Source: Natrialba aegyptia DSM 13077 (GTDB lineage Archaea; Halobacteriota; Halobacteria; Halobacteriales; Natrialbaceae). Taken from it: DNA of 56,816 bases. The notes under the pieces are model-generated. The model was not told the DNA's origin. It saw only the letters and a program-made list of their open reading frames with translations, and searched no databases. This document shows, in pieces, positions 24,548-33,425 of the stretch. The DNA lies in the NCBI RefSeq assembly GCF_000337535.1, contig NZ_AOIP01000065.1, positions 28,497-85,312 of the forward strand. The letters run 5' to 3'. The position numbers were made by a program, and so were the translations under genes. The first letter of the stretch is position 1. Each line of letters starts with the position of its first letter.

Positions 24548-26617
24548 ATGACCCCGTACGACGATTGCTGGCTCCGGTACGACCACATCACGGCGGACGA
24601 CGTACGCGCCTCGTACCGCCGGCGGTGTAGACACGCGTACGTCTCGGAAAAATCGCCGGAGTGCAGCGCGATTCGAGACGAACTCCGGCGGGCGCTTCCC
24701 GAACTACTGGGGACACCACCCCACTTCTGGCAACACCCGCCGACGACTGTCGACGGATTCCTCGCCATCGGTACCCCGGACGATATGGCGATGATCGCCG
24801 AGTCGGTCCCGGTCGACGAAGTCGCCGAACTCGACGACGGCGGCTTCCTCATCCGGGCGGTCACCTGGAACGGAGCGGACTGTCTCGTCGTGACCGCACC
24901 CACCGATCGAGGACTGGTGTACGGCACCTTTCACCTCCTTCGTCTCCTCCAACTCCGCAAGTCTGTCGACGAACTTGAGGTTCGCGAGGAACCGACGTAC
25001 GCGAATCGATTGCTCAACCAGTGGGATACGCCCTTCCGCCGGTCGGTCGAGCGCGGCTACGGCGGCGAGTCGATCTTCGACTGGGAACGATTGCCCGACC
25101 TCCGGCCGCGGTACGAGGATTACGCGCGGCTATTGGCATCCGTCGGGATCAACGGGATCGTTCTCAACAACGTCAACACCACGAAACCGCCGCGAAAGAG
25201 TGCAAACGACGCCGTCGACGCGTTCGAGGGCTGGCAATTGCTCGAATCGCGACGGCTCGAGGATTTCACCGGGCTCGCGTCGCTGTTTCGCCGATACGGG
25301 ATCCGACCGTACCTGTCGGTCAACTTCGCAGCACCGATGCTCGTCGGCGATCTCGATACCGCCGACCCGCTCGATGAGACCGTCCGAGACTGGTGGCGAG
25401 AGAAAGCCGACGAGATCTACGGCCTCGTACCGGATCTCGGCGGATTCCTGATCAAGGCGGACTCGGAGGGACAACCCGGACCCTACGACTACGACCGGAA
25501 TCACGTAGACGGGGCGAACGCGATCGCACGGGCGCTCGAACCCCACGGCGGGCGCGTCTGGTGGCGAGCCTTCGTCTACGGCTCACACGAGGATCGGGCG
25601 GTACAGGCCTACGACACGTTCGAACCCCTGGACGGCGAGTTCAGCGACAACGTCACCGTGCAGATCAAGAACGGTCCGATCGACTTCCAGCCCCGCGAGC
25701 CGGTGTCGACGCTGTTCGGTGCGATGCCGGAGACGGACCTCGGATTGGAGGTACAACTGACCCAAGAGTACACCGGACAGGGTGTCCACGCGACCTACCA
25801 TCTCCCGCTGTGGAAGGAGGTCTTCGAGTTCGAGACGCGCGCCGACGGCGAGGCGACGCCGGTGAAGTCGCTCCTGCGAGGAGCGGGACAGGGCGTTGCC
25901 GGTGTCGCCAACATCGGCGAAGACGATACCTGGACGGGCCACTACCTGTCCCAGGCAAACCTCTACGCGTTCGGGCGTGCGGCTTGGAATCCCGACCTGT
26001 CCGTCGAAACGATCACCGAGGAGTGGGTCCGACAGACCTTCGGTGCCGACGAGGTCGTCGTCGAGACGATCGCCGAACTCCTCCGCGACTCGTGGGAGGC
26101 GTGCATCGACTACGAAACCGGCGGCCTCGGGCTCGTGCACATGATGCACAACGGCGAGGAGTTCCTCGAGAACCACTACTACCCGTCACCCGAGGAATGG
26201 CCCGGCTACCACGGCGCGAGCGAGGACGGAATCGGCGTCGACCGGACCGGCCGCGGCAGCGGCTACACCGCGCAGTATCCGGACCCGATCGCCGAGCGGT
26301 ACGAGTCCGTCGAGACGTGCCCCGAAGAGTTCCTGCTCTTCTTCCATCACCTCCCCTGGGACTACGAACTCGACGACGGGACGACCGTCGTCCAGCGGCT
26401 CTACGATAACTGCTTCGACGGCGTCGAGGAAGTCGAGCGCCTTCGAGACCGGTGGCACACGCTCGAAGGAAGGATAGACGAGCGGCGATACCGCCACGTC
26501 GCCGAGCGGTTCGACGAACAGATTGCACAGGCCGAGCGGTGGCGGGACGTTCTCACGTCGTACTTCCGCGAGTACTCCGGCATCCCGGATGAGCGAGGTC
26601 GCGTTCGCCGTGACTAG
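24548..26617 (+). CDS. aguA: GH67 alpha-glucuronidase
   Basis: A 689-residue member of glycoside hydrolase family 67, close to the usual 680-730. It removes glucuronic acid or 4-O-methylglucuronic acid from the non-reducing end of aldouronic acids, fragments of glucuronoxylan. The N-terminal domain (1-150) is followed by the TIM barrel, with KADSEGQPGP (general acid E307), KNGPIDFQPREP (D379) and QLTQEYTGQ (E407). The 28-residue D-to-E spacing equals that of Geobacillus AguA. No signal peptide is present, so it acts inside the cell and needs its substrate imported, which fits the divergent Opp-type transporter. GH67 genes are uncommon in archaea. Identity is secure. Confidence 0.93.
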   Translation: MTPYDDCWLRYDHITADDVRASYRRRCRHAYVSEKSPECSAIRDELRRALPELLGTPPHFWQHPPTTVDGFLAIGTPDDMAMIAESVPVDEVAELDDGGFLIRAVTWNGADCLVVTAPTDRGLVYGTFHLLRLLQLRKSVDELEVREEPTYANRLLNQWDTPFRRSVERGYGGESIFDWERLPDLRPRYEDYARLLASVGINGIVLNNVNTTKPPRKSANDAVDAFEGWQLLESRRLEDFTGLASLFRRYGIRPYLSVNFAAPMLVGDLDTADPLDETVRDWWREKADEIYGLVPDLGGFLIKADSEGQPGPYDYDRNHVDGANAIARALEPHGGRVWWRAFVYGSHEDRAVQAYDTFEPLDGEFSDNVTVQIKNGPIDFQPREPVSTLFGAMPETDLGLEVQLTQEYTGQGVHATYHLPLWKEVFEFETRADGEATPVKSLLRGAGQGVAGVANIGEDDTWTGHYLSQANLYAFGRAAWNPDLSVETITEEWVRQTFGADEVVVETIAELLRDSWEACIDYETGGLGLVHMMHNGEEFLENHYYPSPEEWPGYHGASEDGIGVDRTGRGSGYTAQYPDPIAERYESVETCPEEFLLFFHHLPWDYELDDGTTVVQRLYDNCFDGVEEVERLRDRWHTLEGRIDERRYRHVAERFDEQIAQAERWRDVLTSYFREYSGIPDERGRVRRD

Positions 26618-26742
26618 CCCCGGTTCGCGACGAACTCCGTTGCTGACCGCCGAATCGCAACTGCAGATTCCGTCGAAAGAGTAGTGGCGCGGCGATCGGA
26701 ACCATCGGTAGATTTTTACCATGTGTTGTGTACCCGCATACC

Positions 26743-26976
26743 ATGTCGAAATCGTCGACGCTGCTCGATCTCGTCGCTGCGCAACGCGCGCAGATGCGGG
26801 TCATTATCGCCCTATTGATCGCGTCGGGGCTCCTCCTCGCGCTCTCAGTTCCGTTCGTCGAACCCGATGACAGGGCGTTTCCGATCCTCGTTATCGATGT
26901 CGTTCTCGTGGTCGGGGCGCTTGGCTTCTTCAGCACAACGTACTGGTACTGCACGAAACGTGCGATGGAGGACTAA
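26743..26976 (+). CDS. Small two-helix membrane protein
   Basis: A 77-residue protein with a short polar N-terminus and two predicted helices (RVIIALLIASGLLLALSVPF and FPILVIDVVLVVGALGFFST), ending YWYCTKRAMED. I do not recognise the family. The ATG at 26743 is favoured: TTTTTACC lies 23-32 bases upstream. It stands between the GH67 gene and a convergent HEAT-repeat gene, with no sign of a functional tie. Confidence 0.65.
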   Translation: MSKSSTLLDLVAAQRAQMRVIIALLIASGLLLALSVPFVEPDDRAFPILVIDVVLVVGALGFFSTTYWYCTKRAMED

Positions 26977-27012
26977 CTCTCGGCGGCGTCGATTCGCAAG
27001 CCGAAAAGCGAA

Positions 27013-27927
27013 TTACGATGTGTCCGCGACGTAATTCGCAGTCTCGGCCGCGAGTTCGCGAACGTCCGCATCGGGGTCGTCCGCGGCCACCGTTCGAAGG
27101 TGCGAGACGGTGGCGGCGTCCCCGAGATGTCCGAGCGCCCGAACGGTACGTGCACGAACGACGGCGCTATCGCGGTCGAGACAATCGACCAGGCGGTCGG
27201 TCGCGGGGGCAACGGCAGTCGGATTCGCCGCCGCTAGTTCGGCTAGCGCGTCGACGGCACCGCCGGCGATGGTCGGATCCTCGTCGTCCAGCAGCGTGAC
27301 GAGATCGGGGACAGTGTCGACCATCGATTCTGGCTTCGCCTCGGCGATCGCAACCGCGACGTTAACGAGAGTGTGGCGGCCAGCAATTCGCCGTTTTCGT
27401 TCCTCTTCCTCGTGATCTCGGAGCGTCCGCCGGGTCACCGCATCGGCGACCACGTCGCCGAAATCCTGCGGTTCCGTATCGAGTTCAGTAGTTCGAACGG
27501 CGTCGATCACCGCCGGGACATGCGGTGCGACGAGAGCGGGACGGGAAACGGCGAGTTTTCCGAGGAGGGTCGCGCCGGTCAGTTGCACGTCTGCGATCTC
27601 GCTGTCGACGGCACCGACGAGAGCCGCCGTGCGTCCCTCGAGCGTCGCCGGATCGCTCTCGGCGACGGCGTCGAGGACGGAAATCGCACGCAGCGCAACC
27701 GGGGCGTTGTCGTCGGCAACGGCCGACGCGACCGCATCGAGGAGCGGTCGGACAGCGTCGACGTTCGCTTCGACTCGGGCCTCACAGGCCGCGATACCCC
27801 GCTGCCGATCCAGCGGCTCCGACGACGAGAGGGCGGCACGAATCTCCGCGTCGTCGATTTCGCCAAGCGATACCGATTTCGAGTCGAGGGAAAGACCGTC
27901 GAGAGGCTCCGATGAATCCGTCGGCAT
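27013..27927 (-). CDS. HEAT-repeat protein
   Basis: A 304-residue soluble protein made of HEAT-like helix pairs. Examples are ALRAISVLDAVAESDPATL (about residues 79-97), GGAVDALAELAAANPTAVAP and VRARTVRALGHLGDAATVSHL, ending with ADVRELAAETANYVADTS. A charged insert, RDHEEEERKRR, lies near residue 175. Such repeats mediate protein contacts; no enzymatic motif is seen. The gene is convergent with the small membrane protein gene and 146 bases from the GH3 gene. Its role is unknown. Confidence 0.75.
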   Translation of the reverse strand: MPTDSSEPLDGLSLDSKSVSLGEIDDAEIRAALSSSEPLDRQRGIAACEARVEANVDAVRPLLDAVASAVADDNAPVALRAISVLDAVAESDPATLEGRTAALVGAVDSEIADVQLTGATLLGKLAVSRPALVAPHVPAVIDAVRTTELDTEPQDFGDVVADAVTRRTLRDHEEEERKRRIAGRHTLVNVAVAIAEAKPESMVDTVPDLVTLLDDEDPTIAGGAVDALAELAAANPTAVAPATDRLVDCLDRDSAVVRARTVRALGHLGDAATVSHLRTVAADDPDADVRELAAETANYVADTS

Positions 27928-28073
27928 GGCTGAGTGATACGTACCGAGAAGTAAATACGTGTGGGATTATTTGCCACGTTTGTCGTACGCACTCACGGCC
28001 CGTGGGCGACCGTCGTCGAAGACGGCCGCCCGATGTCCTCGAGCGATGCCGAGCAACACCGTGACCGGAGCGT

Positions 28074-30419
28074 TCACTCGGCTCCGCCCGTCACGTTCGT
28101 CTCGGTGAAATACGTTCGGCCGGTCCGCGAGACTTCCTTCGTTCCGGTTACCTCGAACGGTGCGGTCGCGACCACGTCGGCGGCCGAGTGGCCGACGCGG
28201 AACTCGTAGGGGCCCTCCTCGACGACCAGGTTGAAATCCCGGTCGTGATAGGCGAGTTGCGAGGCGTCGACCGCGAAGCTAACGCGTTTCGTCTCGCCCG
28301 GATCGAGGGAAACACGCTCGAACCCGACGAGTTCCTGAACCGGACGGGCCAGATCGGGGTTCTCGGCGCTCGCGTACAGTTGGACGACATCGTCTCCCGC
28401 GGTGTTGCCGGCGTTTTCGACGGTCACGTCCGCGACGATCGTGCCAGCCGGGGGGAGGGAGTCCGTCGACAGCGAGAGGTCACCATAGGTGAACTCGGTG
28501 TAGGAAAGCCCGTGGCCGAAGGGATAGAGCGGGTCGCTCTCCGTGTAGACGTACTCCTCGGTCGCGGTGTTCGGTTTTCGGTTGTAGTGAACGGGCAGTT
28601 GCCCGACGGTACGCGGGACGGAGACGGGAAGGTGGCCGGCGGGATTGTGCTCGCCGAACAGGACGGCGGCGATCCCCTCGCCGCCGCGTTCGCCGGGCAG
28701 CCACGCCTGCACGACCGCCGGGACGGTCGCCGCGATCCGCTCCATCGCGTGAGGGCGGCCGCTGACGACGACGACCGCGACCGGCGTCCCGGTCTCGTGA
28801 ACTCGTTCGACGAGTTCATGCTGCACGCCGGGCAGTCCCAGGTCGACCACGTCACACCCTTCGCCGCTTGTAGCGACACTCGGCTTGTTGATCCGGTCTC
28901 TGTCCGAGTCCGAGAAATCGACGGCGGATCGCGCGCCGACGAACGCGAGGGCAACGTCGGCGTCCGCGGCGGCGTTTGCGGCCGCGTCAAACCCCTCCGT
29001 GTCGGGTCCGGTCGTCGTACAGCCTCGCTCGTGTCGCACTTCGAATCCGTACTCCTCCCCCCGCGCACGGACGGCATCGAGCGGCGTCGTCGCGTCGAAC
29101 TCGATCTCCTCTTCGGGGTAGTGGGCGGGATAGGCGTAATCGCCGAGCAGTTCCTGGGCGTCGTCGGCTTTCGGACCGACGACCGCGACGGAGTCCGTTT
29201 CCTCGCCGACGAGCGGGAGCAGGTCGCCGTCGTTTTGCAGGAGCGTCATCGATTCGCGGGCGGCGCGCTCGGTGAGTGCCCTCGCCTCGTCGGTACCGAA
29301 CGGTTCCGTCGCCGCGTCGGCGTCCACCGTCGGATCGTCGAGCAACCCCTTCCGAGCCTTCGCGCGGAGGACGCGACGAACGGCTTCGTCGATCGTCTCC
29401 TCGGCGAGTTCACCGGCGTCGACGGCGTCGACGAGGTGATCGCCGTAGCAGTCCGTAGCGGGGAGTTCGACGTCGATGCCGGCTTCGACGGCCGCGATGC
29501 CTGCTTCCCGTTCGTCTGCGGCGACGCCGTGTTCGCTGCGGAGGTATTCGACGCTGTAGTAGTCCGAGACGACCGTTCCGTCGAACCCCCACTCGCCCCG
29601 GAGGACGTCGGTCAGCAGCCACTCGTCGCTGGCACACGGGATTCCGTCGATATCGTGATAGGCGTTCATGACCGACTCGGCGTTCGCCGTGCGGACGGCC
29701 GCTTCGAAGGGAAACATGTGGGTTTCGCGGAGTTCGCGCCGCCCGAGGGAGACCGAACTCCGATTCTTTCCGCCCGTTCCGGCCGCGTGGCCGGCGAAGT
29801 GCTTGAGCGTGGCGGCGACGCCGTCGCCGTCACCCTGGAGCCCGTCGACGTACCCGCACGCCATCGCCGCGACCAGATAGGGGTCTTCGCCGAAGGTCTC
29901 CTCGACGCGTCCCCACCGGAGATCGCGGGCGACGTCAAGGACGGGAGACAGCGCGTGTGCGGTCCCGATGGCTTCCAACTGAGCGCGGATCGTCTCGGTG
30001 ACCGTTTCGAGGAGGGCGGGCGACCACGTGCTCGCCATCCCGATCATTTGTGGAAACGTCGTCCCCTCGGGACCCATGTATCCACTCAGACACTCCTCGT
30101 GGGGAATTGCCGGGACACCGAGGCGCGTCTCCTCCCGGAGGTAGGTCTGCAGTTCGTTCGTCCGTTCGGCCGCCTCGGACGGGGGTAAACTCCCCTCCCC
30201 GCCGATTCGGGTCAGATGGCCGATACCGTTCGAGAGGTGGTCGCTGACGGCTTCCTCGTCGAGTTCACCGGACTCGTTCAGGAGTTCGTCGGCGTTGACG
30301 GACCCGAGTTGGGCCGCCTTCTCGGCGAGTGTCAGTTCCTGGATGAGAGAGTTGACGCGTGACTCGATGCGCTGCTCGGCCGGCGCTTCGCTGACGCCGC
30401 TGTCTGAACTCGGCTGCAT
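28074..30419 (-). CDS. GH3 beta-xylosidase/beta-glucosidase
   Basis: A 781-residue family 3 glycosidase with the (beta/alpha)8 domain, alpha/beta sandwich and C-terminal fibronectin-III-like domain (TVENAGNTAGDDVVQLYASA). The catalytic nucleophile is D286 in GTVVSDYYSVEYL, and the KHFAGH substrate-site motif is at 206-211. No signal peptide is seen, so it is cytoplasmic. In this setting it most likely releases xylose from xylo-oligosaccharides after GH67 has removed the uronic acid; beta-glucosidase activity is the alternative. ATG 30419 gives the normal N-terminus (SLIQELTLAEKAAQLG follows); the upstream Arg-rich extension in the same frame lies under the next gene and is not coding. Confidence 0.9.
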   Translation of the reverse strand: MQPSSDSGVSEAPAEQRIESRVNSLIQELTLAEKAAQLGSVNADELLNESGELDEEAVSDHLSNGIGHLTRIGGEGSLPPSEAAERTNELQTYLREETRLGVPAIPHEECLSGYMGPEGTTFPQMIGMASTWSPALLETVTETIRAQLEAIGTAHALSPVLDVARDLRWGRVEETFGEDPYLVAAMACGYVDGLQGDGDGVAATLKHFAGHAAGTGGKNRSSVSLGRRELRETHMFPFEAAVRTANAESVMNAYHDIDGIPCASDEWLLTDVLRGEWGFDGTVVSDYYSVEYLRSEHGVAADEREAGIAAVEAGIDVELPATDCYGDHLVDAVDAGELAEETIDEAVRRVLRAKARKGLLDDPTVDADAATEPFGTDEARALTERAARESMTLLQNDGDLLPLVGEETDSVAVVGPKADDAQELLGDYAYPAHYPEEEIEFDATTPLDAVRARGEEYGFEVRHERGCTTTGPDTEGFDAAANAAADADVALAFVGARSAVDFSDSDRDRINKPSVATSGEGCDVVDLGLPGVQHELVERVHETGTPVAVVVVSGRPHAMERIAATVPAVVQAWLPGERGGEGIAAVLFGEHNPAGHLPVSVPRTVGQLPVHYNRKPNTATEEYVYTESDPLYPFGHGLSYTEFTYGDLSLSTDSLPPAGTIVADVTVENAGNTAGDDVVQLYASAENPDLARPVQELVGFERVSLDPGETKRVSFAVDASQLAYHDRDFNLVVEEGPYEFRVGHSAADVVATAPFEVTGTKEVSRTGRTYFTETNVTGGAE

Positions 30420-30535
30420 TATCCATCCCTCACCGCCGAGACGCTTAATAATTCGGACCGATACGTGATCGAGTCTCGTCGAATCGCGGTCAAAAAATAG
30501 CGTCAATCGAACCGACTCGAGCGGCGGGAAGACAG

Positions 30536-31975
30536 TCAGTAGTTGTCGTAGACCGTCTTGCTGATCGTATAGAAGTCGAGTCCGGCGTCGCCCTGTTCGC
30601 GGTAGGTTTCGCTCGAGGAATCTTTCATCCCGCCGAAGGGAACGTGCAGTTCGAGGCCGGTCGTCTTTTCGTTGATCTTCACGACGCCGGCTTCGATCTC
30701 GTCGACGAAGCGGTTCGCCTCGGTGTGGTCGTCGGTGACGACGCTGGCCGAGAGCCCGTAGTCGACGTCGTTTGCGACGTAGAGCGCTTCGTCGAAGTCG
30801 CTTACGGGGATCACCGCGAGCACCGGTCCGAAGACCTCCTCCTGAGCGATTCGCATCTCGGTGTCGACATCGGAGAAGACCGCTGGTTCGACGTAGTAGC
30901 CTTCGCGATCGAGTTCCGAGCCGCCGTACTCGAGGGTCGCGCCCTCGTCCTGGGCGATCTCGACGTACTCGAGCGTACTCTCGAGTTCGGATTCGCTGAC
31001 GTGCGGGCCCATCCCCGGATCGTCGAGGCCGTGGCCGTGGTCGATCGCCGCGGCGCGGTCGACGACGGCGTCGACGAACTCGTCGTAGACGTCCTCGTGG
31101 ACGATCGCGCGGGAGGCGGCGGTGCACGCCTGGCCGGTAACGCCGAAGGCACCGTCGGCGACGATATCGGCCGCCTGTTCGACGTCCGCGCTGTCGCTGA
31201 CGATCGTCGGGTTCTTGCCGCCCATCTCGAGCTGGACGCGTTTGCCGTCCTCGGTTGCGGTGTCGTAGACGGTGTTACCGACTGCGGTACTCCCGGTGAA
31301 GGAGACGGCGTCGACGGCCTCGTGGCCCGCGATCGTACTGCCGACCTCGCTGCCGGGGCCGGTGACGACGTTGAGGACGCCGTCCGGAAGGCCGGCCTCG
31401 TCGAGCGCCTCGGCCATCTCGTGGACGACGCCCGGTGCGAGCGTCGCGGGCTTGATGACGACGGTGTTGCCCGCAGCGAGTGCGGGCGCGATCTTCCAGG
31501 CCGGAATCGCGATGGGGTAGTTCCACGGCGTGATCAGCCCGGCGACGCCGAGCGGCTCGACCGTCGTGTAGAGATTGGTATCGCGGGCGCTCGAACTCTT
31601 GACCGTGCCGCCGATATCGCTGGCCTTCGAGCCGAAGTAGTGGAAGATGTCGATGGCCCGCTGTACCTCGCCGCCGGCCTCACTACGGGTCTTGCCTTCC
31701 TCGCGGACGAGCAGTTCGGTCAGCTCGTCCTTTCGCTGATCGAGGAGCGACCCGGCCGCGGTGAGGATCCGTCCGCGTTCCGGGCCCGGCGTCTCGGCCC
31801 ACTCGTCGCTGGCCTCGTTTGCCGCCTCGATCGCCCGTTCGGTATCCTCGGCGTCGGACTGGGGATAGGTCGCGATGACCTCGTCCGGATTCGCCGGATC
31901 GGTCGTCTCGAAGGTCTCACCGGTGTTCGATGCAGTCCACTCGCCGCTCACGTAGTTCAATCGCTGGTCAGGCAT
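30536..31975 (-). CDS. xacF: 2-Oxoglutarate semialdehyde dehydrogenase
   Basis: A 479-residue aldehyde dehydrogenase. It has the ITPWNYPIAIPAWKIAPALAAG cofactor region (residues about 141-162), catalytic Glu in LEMGGKNP and nucleophile Cys in GQACTAASR. In haloarchaeal pentose breakdown this enzyme oxidises 2-oxoglutarate semialdehyde to 2-oxoglutarate. It is divergent from the XacE-like gene at 32088, which makes the semialdehyde, so the pair covers the last two steps. ATG 31975 (MPDQRLNYVSGEW) is chosen as the family N-terminus, with AATTATG about 26-32 bases upstream; the frame is open to 32089. Symbol by context. Confidence 0.87.
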   Translation of the reverse strand: MPDQRLNYVSGEWTASNTGETFETTDPANPDEVIATYPQSDAEDTERAIEAANEASDEWAETPGPERGRILTAAGSLLDQRKDELTELLVREEGKTRSEAGGEVQRAIDIFHYFGSKASDIGGTVKSSSARDTNLYTTVEPLGVAGLITPWNYPIAIPAWKIAPALAAGNTVVIKPATLAPGVVHEMAEALDEAGLPDGVLNVVTGPGSEVGSTIAGHEAVDAVSFTGSTAVGNTVYDTATEDGKRVQLEMGGKNPTIVSDSADVEQAADIVADGAFGVTGQACTAASRAIVHEDVYDEFVDAVVDRAAAIDHGHGLDDPGMGPHVSESELESTLEYVEIAQDEGATLEYGGSELDREGYYVEPAVFSDVDTEMRIAQEEVFGPVLAVIPVSDFDEALYVANDVDYGLSASVVTDDHTEANRFVDEIEAGVVKINEKTTGLELHVPFGGMKDSSSETYREQGDAGLDFYTISKTVYDNY

Positions 31976-32087
31976 ACACTCTCTCGGACGTTCCGTTCGC
32001 CCATAATTCTTGCCGTTTGGCAGCTTTCGCTTGCTCGATCGGTTCGCGGACGGGACATTTATAGTGGGGTAGAGTGTTGCACTCACC
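31976..32087. promoter_or_regulatory. Divergent xacF/xacE promoter with dyad
   Basis: For xacE, TTTATAG at 32058-32064 lies 24-30 bases before the ATG. For xacF, AATTATG lies 26-32 bases before its ATG on the other strand. A perfect dyad GAGTG-TTG-CACTC (32072-32084) overlaps the expected xacE transcription start and is a candidate operator. Confidence 0.6.
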
Positions 32088-32954
32088 ATGCGGTATCAGC
32101 GCCTATCCAGTGGCGACCAGTACAGACTCATCGCCGTCGATTCGGGAACGGCCTACGACCTTACGGCCGTCAAACCCCGTCTGAACGGCTTTGGCGACCT
32201 CGCAGCGACCGCAGACATCGCCGGCGCCTCCGTCGACGAAATTGCGAGCGATATCGCAGCCGATGCCCCGACGATCGCGCGCGACTCCCTCGCCGATGCC
32301 ACGCTCCCCCTCGTCCCGGACGAGGTGTGGGCGGCGGGGGTCACCTACGAAATTAGCGAGGAAGCCCGCGAAAGCGAGAGCGGCATGCCGGAGATGTACC
32401 TGCACGCCTACGAGGCCGACCGCCCCGAAATCTTCTTCAAAGCGACGCCCAGCCGCACGGTCGGTCCGAACGAAGCGATCGGTATCCGCGCGGACTCGAC
32501 GTGGGACGTTCCCGAACCCGAACTCGGGATCGTCCTCTATGACGGCTCGATCGTCGGCTACACGATCGGCAACGACGTGAGTAGCCGCGAAATCGAAGGC
32601 GAAAACCCGCTCTATCTGCCCCAGGCCAAGACCTACGACCGCTGCTGTTCGATCGGTCCCGCAATCGTCTCCGCCGACAGCGTCACGGACCCCCACGAGT
32701 TGACAATGACGATGGAAATCAGCCGCGACGGCGAACTCCGGTACGAGGGCGAAACCTCGACCGGGAACATGGCCCGCACCTGCGACGAACTGGCCGAGTT
32801 CTGGCAAAACCACGATACCATTCCCGAACTCGGCGTGTTGCTCACCGGCACCTCGCTGGTCCCCGACGACGGTTTCACGCTCCAGCCCGACGACGAAGTC
32901 CGTATTACGATCGACGAGATCGGCGAACTCTCGAATCCGGTTATCGAAGTATAA
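32088..32954 (+). CDS. xacE: 2-Keto-3-deoxypentonate dehydratase (fumarylacetoacetate hydrolase family)
   Basis: A 288-residue FAH-fold protein. Metal-binding features include ESESGMPEMYLHAYE and the PEPELGIVL segment with Glu ligands, then NDVSSREIEGENPLYLPQAKTYD, the family core with the lysine loop. In Haloferax the FAH-type XacE dehydrates 2-keto-3-deoxyxylonate or -arabinonate to 2-oxoglutarate semialdehyde. Being divergent from the aldehyde dehydrogenase gene supports the same role. Start ATG 32088 is leaderless with a TATA box at -24 to -30. It is cytoplasmic. Confidence 0.88.
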   Translation: MRYQRLSSGDQYRLIAVDSGTAYDLTAVKPRLNGFGDLAATADIAGASVDEIASDIAADAPTIARDSLADATLPLVPDEVWAAGVTYEISEEARESESGMPEMYLHAYEADRPEIFFKATPSRTVGPNEAIGIRADSTWDVPEPELGIVLYDGSIVGYTIGNDVSSREIEGENPLYLPQAKTYDRCCSIGPAIVSADSVTDPHELTMTMEISRDGELRYEGETSTGNMARTCDELAEFWQNHDTIPELGVLLTGTSLVPDDGFTLQPDDEVRITIDEIGELSNPVIEV

Positions 32955-33425
32955 CCCGTCGAATCCGATCGTCAATGTGTACTCCAGCAACGTTGATCGG
33001 TGATCGAAAGGCGGGATGAATCGCGTCGGTATGAGAGACTCACCGTTGTCCGTGTGAGATAGACGGGATGACATTGTGGAGTCGCCGTTTATCGTTCTGC
33101 TGTCACTCCGAGTACTGCGAGTGCCTTCGCACGTCCGAGTTCTAGTCGTCCAGCCGATCTGCCATCACGTCAAGTACCTCACTACCCCCCGTTCACCGTA
33201 ACTCACGGCTCCTCGCTCAGTCGCGGCCTCACTACTCACCGTTCACCGTTCGACACCCACCGCTCACTAGTCGCTACTCACTACTTGTCGCTCGATACTC
33301 GATACTCGATATGCACCGCTCACTATTGGAGGAACCACGACCGCGTCACACCCACCAAAATCAAGATCGTACCCGTACGCTGGACAACGACCGGTCGAAA
33401 AACAGCTCCGCTCGCCTACTGAAGC
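32955..33425. other. 471-base gap with CTCAC/CTCGATA simple-sequence tract
   Basis: No gene is evident. From about 33175 to 33330 the sequence is built of ACTCAC, TCACTACT and GTTCACCGTT words, ending in three copies of CTCGATA(C/T). It lies where xacE and xacK converge, so it is transcription-terminal sequence rather than a promoter. Confidence 0.6.

Noticed and set aside
28188..30188. 666-residue open frame on the plus strand opposite the GH3 gene
   Set aside because: It is antisense to a gene with clear catalytic motifs. Long antisense frames are common in GC-rich haloarchaeal DNA, and the product has no recognisable domain.
28074..31127. 1017-residue version of the GH3 protein
   Set aside because: The extra N-terminal part is an Arg-rich antisense shadow of xacF; ATG 30419 gives a normal GH3 N-terminus.
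30644..32356. 570-residue open frame on the plus strand opposite the aldehyde dehydrogenase
   Set aside because: It is antisense to xacF and runs into xacE in another frame; the composition is that of a codon-position shadow.
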